Of a stretch of 64,000 nucleotides of DNA, positions 60,845 to 64,000 are shown in pieces. Below the pieces are notes generated by a model. It worked only from the letters and a program-made list of their open reading frames with translations. It made no database searches and was not told the origin of the DNA. The position numbers and the translations under genes were made by a program. Source of the DNA: Achromobacter arsenitoxydans SY8 (GTDB lineage: Bacteria; Pseudomonadota; Gammaproteobacteria; Burkholderiales; Burkholderiaceae_B); the NCBI RefSeq assembly GCF_000236785.1, contig NZ_AGUF01000039.1, forward strand, positions 37,113-101,112, in the 5' to 3' direction. Position 1 is the first letter of the stretch. Each line of letters starts with the position of its first letter.

Positions 60845-62034
60845 GACGCGAAATCCTCGGGGTGCAGCGGGGGCACCGGGCGGACCTTTTCGCCGGCGGA
60901 CACGGTATGCACGCCTTGCCACACCACGCGTTCGCCCGCCGCGACGCCCTGCGACAGGGTCACGGTGCGCGCGTCGTAGCGCAGCACCTGCACGCGGCGC
61001 AGCTCCAGCGTGTCTTCCTCGGGCTTGACGATCCAGACCGCCGGCTCGCGTCCCTCATGGAATAGCGCGGTGGCTGGCACGGTATAGGTGGCGCGGCCGT
61101 TGGCCGATCGGTTGTCGAAACTGATGTTGGCGGTCATGCCCAGGCGGACCTCGGGCGAGGGCGATTCCAGCGTGAGCTTGGCGCGGTAGGTGCGGCTTTG
61201 CGGATCCGCGGCGGGCGCAATCTCGCGCAGCACCGCGCCGAAGGTCTGGCCGGGCAGGGGGCCCAGCGTGACGCTGGCGCGCTGGCCGATGGCAAGGCCC
61301 GCCAGGACGCTCTCCGGCACGTCGCACAGCGCGTCGACGTCGCCCGACCACGCCAGCTGATAGACGGGCGTGCCCGCCGACACGTTCTGGCCGGTGTCCG
61401 CCTCTTCCGCGGTGATGACCCCGGCGTGGTCGGCCTGCAGTGTGGTGTATTTGAGCTGGTCCGCGGCCAGCGCGGCCTGCTGGGCGGCCTGGTCGCGCTG
61501 CGCCAGCGCCGAGGCGTAGGCGTTGCGGGTCTGTTCCAGTTGCGTCGCGGCGATGAGGTTTTCGCGCGCCTGGGCGCGGTCCCGGTCCAGCTGCTGGCGG
61601 GCGTAATCAAACTGATGCTGCGCGGCAGACAGGGCCGCGCGGGCAGCTGCCGCGTTCTTCGCGGCGTCCGCCGGATCCAGCCGGGCCACGATCTGGCCGG
61701 GCGCCACGGTATCGCCCAGGCGGACCTGGCGTTCGATGATTTTGCCGCCCACCCGGAACGACAGCGGCGTGCTGTAGCGCGCCTGCACTTCGCCCGGCAG
61801 CGTCCAGGCGGGCAGGCTTGCGTCGGCCTGCGCCGGCATCGCAACCACCGGCCGGGGCGCCGGCGGCGGGGCTTCTTTGCGGCCGCAAGCGGCCAGGGAG
61901 GCGGCCAGCGCCACGGCGGCGGGTAGGGCCAGCCGGCGCGTCCAGCGTCGGGCCGGGGAGCCAGGGACGGGCGGCGCTGCATCGGCAGCGGCATTGCGGG
62001 CGAACAGGCGCACGCAGGGGCCAGGAAAGTTCAC
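60841..62034 (-). CDS. RND efflux periplasmic adaptor lipoprotein
   Basis: A 397-residue membrane-fusion protein if it starts at the GTG at 62034, which has GAGGTG upstream; there is no nearer ATG. The lipobox SLAAC lies rather deep (Cys50), so a start further in is possible. Family parts are the barrel-sandwich halves (VGGKIIERQVRLGDTVAPGQ; ADHAGVITAEEADTGQNVSA), a coiled-coil hairpin (about 125-205) and the beta-barrel (ASVTLGPLPGQTFGAV). It links the permease to the outer-membrane channel and heads the operon divergent from the TetR gene. Confidence 0.9.
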   Translation of the reverse strand: MNFPGPCVRLFARNAAADAAPPVPGSPARRWTRRLALPAAVALAASLAACGRKEAPPPAPRPVVAMPAQADASLPAWTLPGEVQARYSTPLSFRVGGKIIERQVRLGDTVAPGQIVARLDPADAAKNAAAARAALSAAQHQFDYARQQLDRDRAQARENLIAATQLEQTRNAYASALAQRDQAAQQAALAADQLKYTTLQADHAGVITAEEADTGQNVSAGTPVYQLAWSGDVDALCDVPESVLAGLAIGQRASVTLGPLPGQTFGAVLREIAPAADPQSRTYRAKLTLESPSPEVRLGMTANISFDNRSANGRATYTVPATALFHEGREPAVWIVKPEEDTLELRRVQVLRYDARTVTLSQGVAAGERVVWQGVHTVSAGEKVRPVPPLHPEDFAS

Positions 62035-62089
62035 GAAGCACCTCGGGGCGCGGAATGGGCGCAAAAAATTCGGGTCGGACTGGTACGAA

Positions 62090-62133
62090 CTGGATTCTAA
62101 TACAGTGATGTATCTGGATTCAATATTGAATCC
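62090..62133. promoter_or_regulatory. TetR operator region of the efflux operon
   Basis: GGATTCAATATTGAATCC (62116-62133) is a perfect 18-bp palindrome in the gap between the adaptor and TetR genes. CTGGATTC occurs as a direct repeat at 62090-62097 and 62114-62121, giving a possible second half site. The TetR protein probably binds here and represses both directions. Confidence 0.75.
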
Positions 62134-62162
62134 CAAATACCGTCCAGTGCTAAACTCGCGCC

Positions 62163-62786
62163 ATGTCAAAAGTCCGCCTAACCCGAGAGCAGAGCCGCGA
62201 CCAGACGCGCCAGCGCCTGCTCGACGCCGCGCAATCAATTTTTCTTTCCAAGGGCTTTGTGGCCGCCAGCGTCGAAGACATCGCCGAACAGGCGGGCTAT
62301 ACGCGCGGGGCTTTCTATTCGAATTTCGGCAGCAAGTCCGAACTGTTCCTGCAACTGCTCAAGCGCGACCACGAAAGCGTCATGGCCGACATGCGCGCCA
62401 TCTTCGAAGACGGCGAGAGCCGTTCGCAGATGGAAGCCCGCGTGCTTCAGTACTACAGCACCCATTACCGCGAAAACGACTGCTTCCTGCTCTGGATGGA
62501 AGCCAAGCTGCAGGCCGCCCGCGATCCGGATTTCCGGGTGGGCTTCACGGCCTGCCTGCGCGAACTGCGCGAAGCCACCACGGAATACATCCGCCAGTTC
62601 TCGGCCCACGTCGGCACGCCGCTGCCGCTGCCGGCCGAACAGTTGGCGCTGGGCCTGCTGGCCCTGTCGGACGGCATGCAGTTCAGCTATGCCTTCGACC
62701 CCCAGGCCGTGACCCCCGAGATGACCGAAGCCGTGCTGGCGGGATTTTTCCGCCGCGTGGTTTTCGGCGAGCCCAGGCCGGAATAG
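62163..62786 (+). CDS. TetR family repressor of the efflux operon
   Basis: A 207-residue regulator. The N-terminal TetR helix-turn-helix reads RQRLLDAAQSIFLSKGFVAA, then VEDIAEQAGYTRGAFYSNFG, as in AcrR/NalC-like repressors. The rest is a helical ligand domain (about 65-200). It is divergent from the RND operon, with an 18-bp palindrome in the gap, so it almost surely represses that pump until a drug or metabolite binds. Confidence 0.92.
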   Translation: MSKVRLTREQSRDQTRQRLLDAAQSIFLSKGFVAASVEDIAEQAGYTRGAFYSNFGSKSELFLQLLKRDHESVMADMRAIFEDGESRSQMEARVLQYYSTHYRENDCFLLWMEAKLQAARDPDFRVGFTACLRELREATTEYIRQFSAHVGTPLPLPAEQLALGLLALSDGMQFSYAFDPQAVTPEMTEAVLAGFFRRVVFGEPRPE

Positions 62787-62799
62787 GGCGCCGGGGCCG

Positions 62800-63180
62800 T
62801 TACGCCAGCAGTTCCGATATCTCGATCAGGTTCAGGTCCGGGTCGCGCAGATAGACCGAGCGGATCCTGCCCGTGGCGCCCGTGCGCGCAACCGGGCCTT
62901 CGATGATGTCCGCGCCCGCCTGCTCCAGGCGGGCGATCACCTCGTCCAGTGGCCGGTCTGCGATGAAGCACAGGTCAAGCGCGCCCGGCACGGGCAGATG
63001 GGCCTTGGGTTCGAACTCGTGGCCGCGCACGTGCAGGTTGATCTTCTGGTTGCCAAAGCGCAGCGCCTGCCGGCCCTCGCCGAACGTTTCCAGGCGCATG
63101 CCCAGGATGCGGGTGTAGAAATCCACGGTGGCGTCGGGGTCGGTGCAGGTCAGGACCAGATGGTCCAGATGATCAATCAT
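62800..63180 (-). CDS. VOC family protein (glyoxalase-like)
   Basis: A 126-residue protein starting at the ATG at 63180. It shows the two VOC modules: HLDHLVLTCTDPDATVDFYTRILGM, QALRFGNQKINLHVRGHEF, then DLCFIADRPLDEVIARLEQAG and RSVYLRDPDLNLIEISEL. His and Glu positions fit a metal site. This subfamily includes annotated virulence or biphenyl-type dioxygenase-like proteins; the substrate is unknown. Divergent from the BCCT transporter gene. Confidence 0.9.
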   Translation of the reverse strand: MIDHLDHLVLTCTDPDATVDFYTRILGMRLETFGEGRQALRFGNQKINLHVRGHEFEPKAHLPVPGALDLCFIADRPLDEVIARLEQAGADIIEGPVARTGATGRIRSVYLRDPDLNLIEISELLA

Positions 63181-63215
63181 GGGCGTCTCCAGAGGGCGCC
63201 CGATGCGGGCCCCGG

Positions 63216-63245
63216 TTGTCAGGCAGGCTTTTGCCGTGATAGTAA
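63216..63245 (+). promoter_or_regulatory. Putative sigma-70 promoter of the BCCT gene
   Basis: TTGTCA (63216-63221) and TAGTAA (63240-63245) are separated by 18 bases, about 75 bases before the transporter ATG. Confidence 0.4.
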
Positions 63246-63319
63246 TACCCGGGGCGCAGCCGGACTGAGGGGGCTCGTCGCGTCGTAGTTTCCATCCCTC
63301 GGGCGTAAGGAGCAGCCGC

Positions 63320-64000
63320 ATGACTTCAGAAACCCGGACACCCAGCATCAACCGGCCCGTGTTCTTCCCGGCGGCCATTTTCACGCTGTTGCTCGTGGGC
63401 TTCGCCATTCTCGCGCCCAAGGCCGCGCAGGGCGCTTTCCAATCCGTGCAGGACTGGATACTCGGCAACGCCAGCTGGTTCTACATCCTGGTCGTGGCCA
63501 TCATTCTGCTGGCCGTGGTGTTCCTGGCCGTCAGCCGTTATGGCGACATCAAGCTGGGGCCTGACCACAGCGAGCCCGACTACCGCAACTTCACCTGGTT
63601 CGCCATGCTGTTTTCCGCGGGCATGGGCATCGGGCTGATGTTCTTCGGCGTAGCCGAACCCGTGATGCACTTCATGTCGCCGCCTGTCGGCGAGGGCGGG
63701 ACCGCGATAGCCGCCCGCGAGGCCATGAAAATCACGTTTTTCCACTGGGGACTGCATGCGTGGGCCATCTACGCCGTGGTCGCGCTCATCCTGGCGTTTT
63801 TCAGCTATCGGCACGGGCTGCCCCTGACGCTGCGGTCAGCCCTGTACCCCTTGATCGGCAACCGCATCCACGGACCGATCGGGCATGCCGTCGATATCTT
63901 CGCCATCATCGGCACGGTGCTGGGCGTGGCCACGTCGCTCGGACTGGGCGTCGCGCAGATCAACAGCGGCCTGAACCACCTGTTCGGCATACCGGTGGGC
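63320..64000 (+). CDS. BCCT family transporter (N-terminal part, cut by the window end)
   Basis: The first 227 codons of a betaine/choline/carnitine-type transporter start at the ATG at 63320 after TAAGGAG, and the frame is still open at the last base. Membrane segments begin at about residue 14 (VFFPAAIFTLLLVGFAIL). The family stretch WFAMLFSAGMGIGLMFFGVAEP, with its glycine-rich unwound helix, is clear. It would import betaine, choline or a related compatible solute with sodium or protons. The full protein is usually about 500-700 residues, so about half is missing. Confidence 0.92.
   Translation, partial: MTSETRTPSINRPVFFPAAIFTLLLVGFAILAPKAAQGAFQSVQDWILGNASWFYILVVAIILLAVVFLAVSRYGDIKLGPDHSEPDYRNFTWFAMLFSAGMGIGLMFFGVAEPVMHFMSPPVGEGGTAIAAREAMKITFFHWGLHAWAIYAVVALILAFFSYRHGLPLTLRSALYPLIGNRIHGPIGHAVDIFAIIGTVLGVATSLGLGVAQINSGLNHLFGIPVG

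Overview
The window is GC-rich, densely packed bacterial DNA, most like the chromosome of a betaproteobacterium of the Achromobacter/Bordetella group (Burkholderiales, Alcaligenaceae). The main clues are three stand-alone Bug-type periplasmic receptors (the family expanded in Bordetella and its relatives), a DUF4148-like secreted protein, several LysR/MarR/TetR-controlled catabolic islands and very short gaps between genes. I saw no phage, integrase, insertion sequence or CRISPR array. The only clear foreign-looking or decayed patch is at about 51.24-52.2 kb.

Left part (0-22.5 kb). A Bug receptor and a tRNA-Leu(GAG) with its terminator are followed by a glycosyltransferase-YrbL pair. Next comes a ten-gene minus-strand run (14343 back to 3456): FAD amino-acid oxidase, RidA, M81 (MlrC-like) peptidase, a complete Opp/Dpp-type peptide ABC transporter, an N-acyl-D-amino-acid deacylase and an XRE-cupin regulator. 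Together these read as import and breakdown of D-amino-acid-containing or N-acylated peptides, with RidA removing the reactive imines made by the oxidase. A MarR regulator is divergent from a flavin monooxygenase-DUF3237-Bug operon with a near-perfect operator between them. Small accessory genes follow: zinc-ribbon protein, nitroreductase, VOC protein with LysR, LprI-like protein and AcfC-like binding protein.

Middle part (22.7-42 kb). A single giant protein of about 2,000 residues (transglutaminase-like domain, DUF4011, SF1 helicase, Vsr-like nuclease, DUF3320) is the best candidate for an under-described system, probably nucleic-acid-based defence. Then come a META/DUF4377 lipoprotein, a membrane protein, a penicillin-acylase-family lipoprotein, a block of unrecognised genes, a LuxR regulator and a large unknown protein.

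Right part (39-64 kb). A TctDE-like two-component system with its own overlapping binding-protein gene faces a CitMHS citrate transporter. A sulfatase-Bug pair is divergent from a LysR gene. RcnB-like and GGCT-like genes are followed by a TonB-receptor relic and an AT-richer lipoprotein with a SecD-head-like domain. norR faces ytfE and a hemerythrin gene across a textbook control region (three GGT-N7-ACC sites and a sigma-54 promoter). YedI, an RND efflux operon with divergent TetR and a perfect 18-bp operator, a VOC protein and a truncated BCCT transporter close the window.

Start codons were chosen from Shine-Dalgarno sites, signal peptides and family lengths. Functions are family-level readings from the protein sequences; no database search was run.
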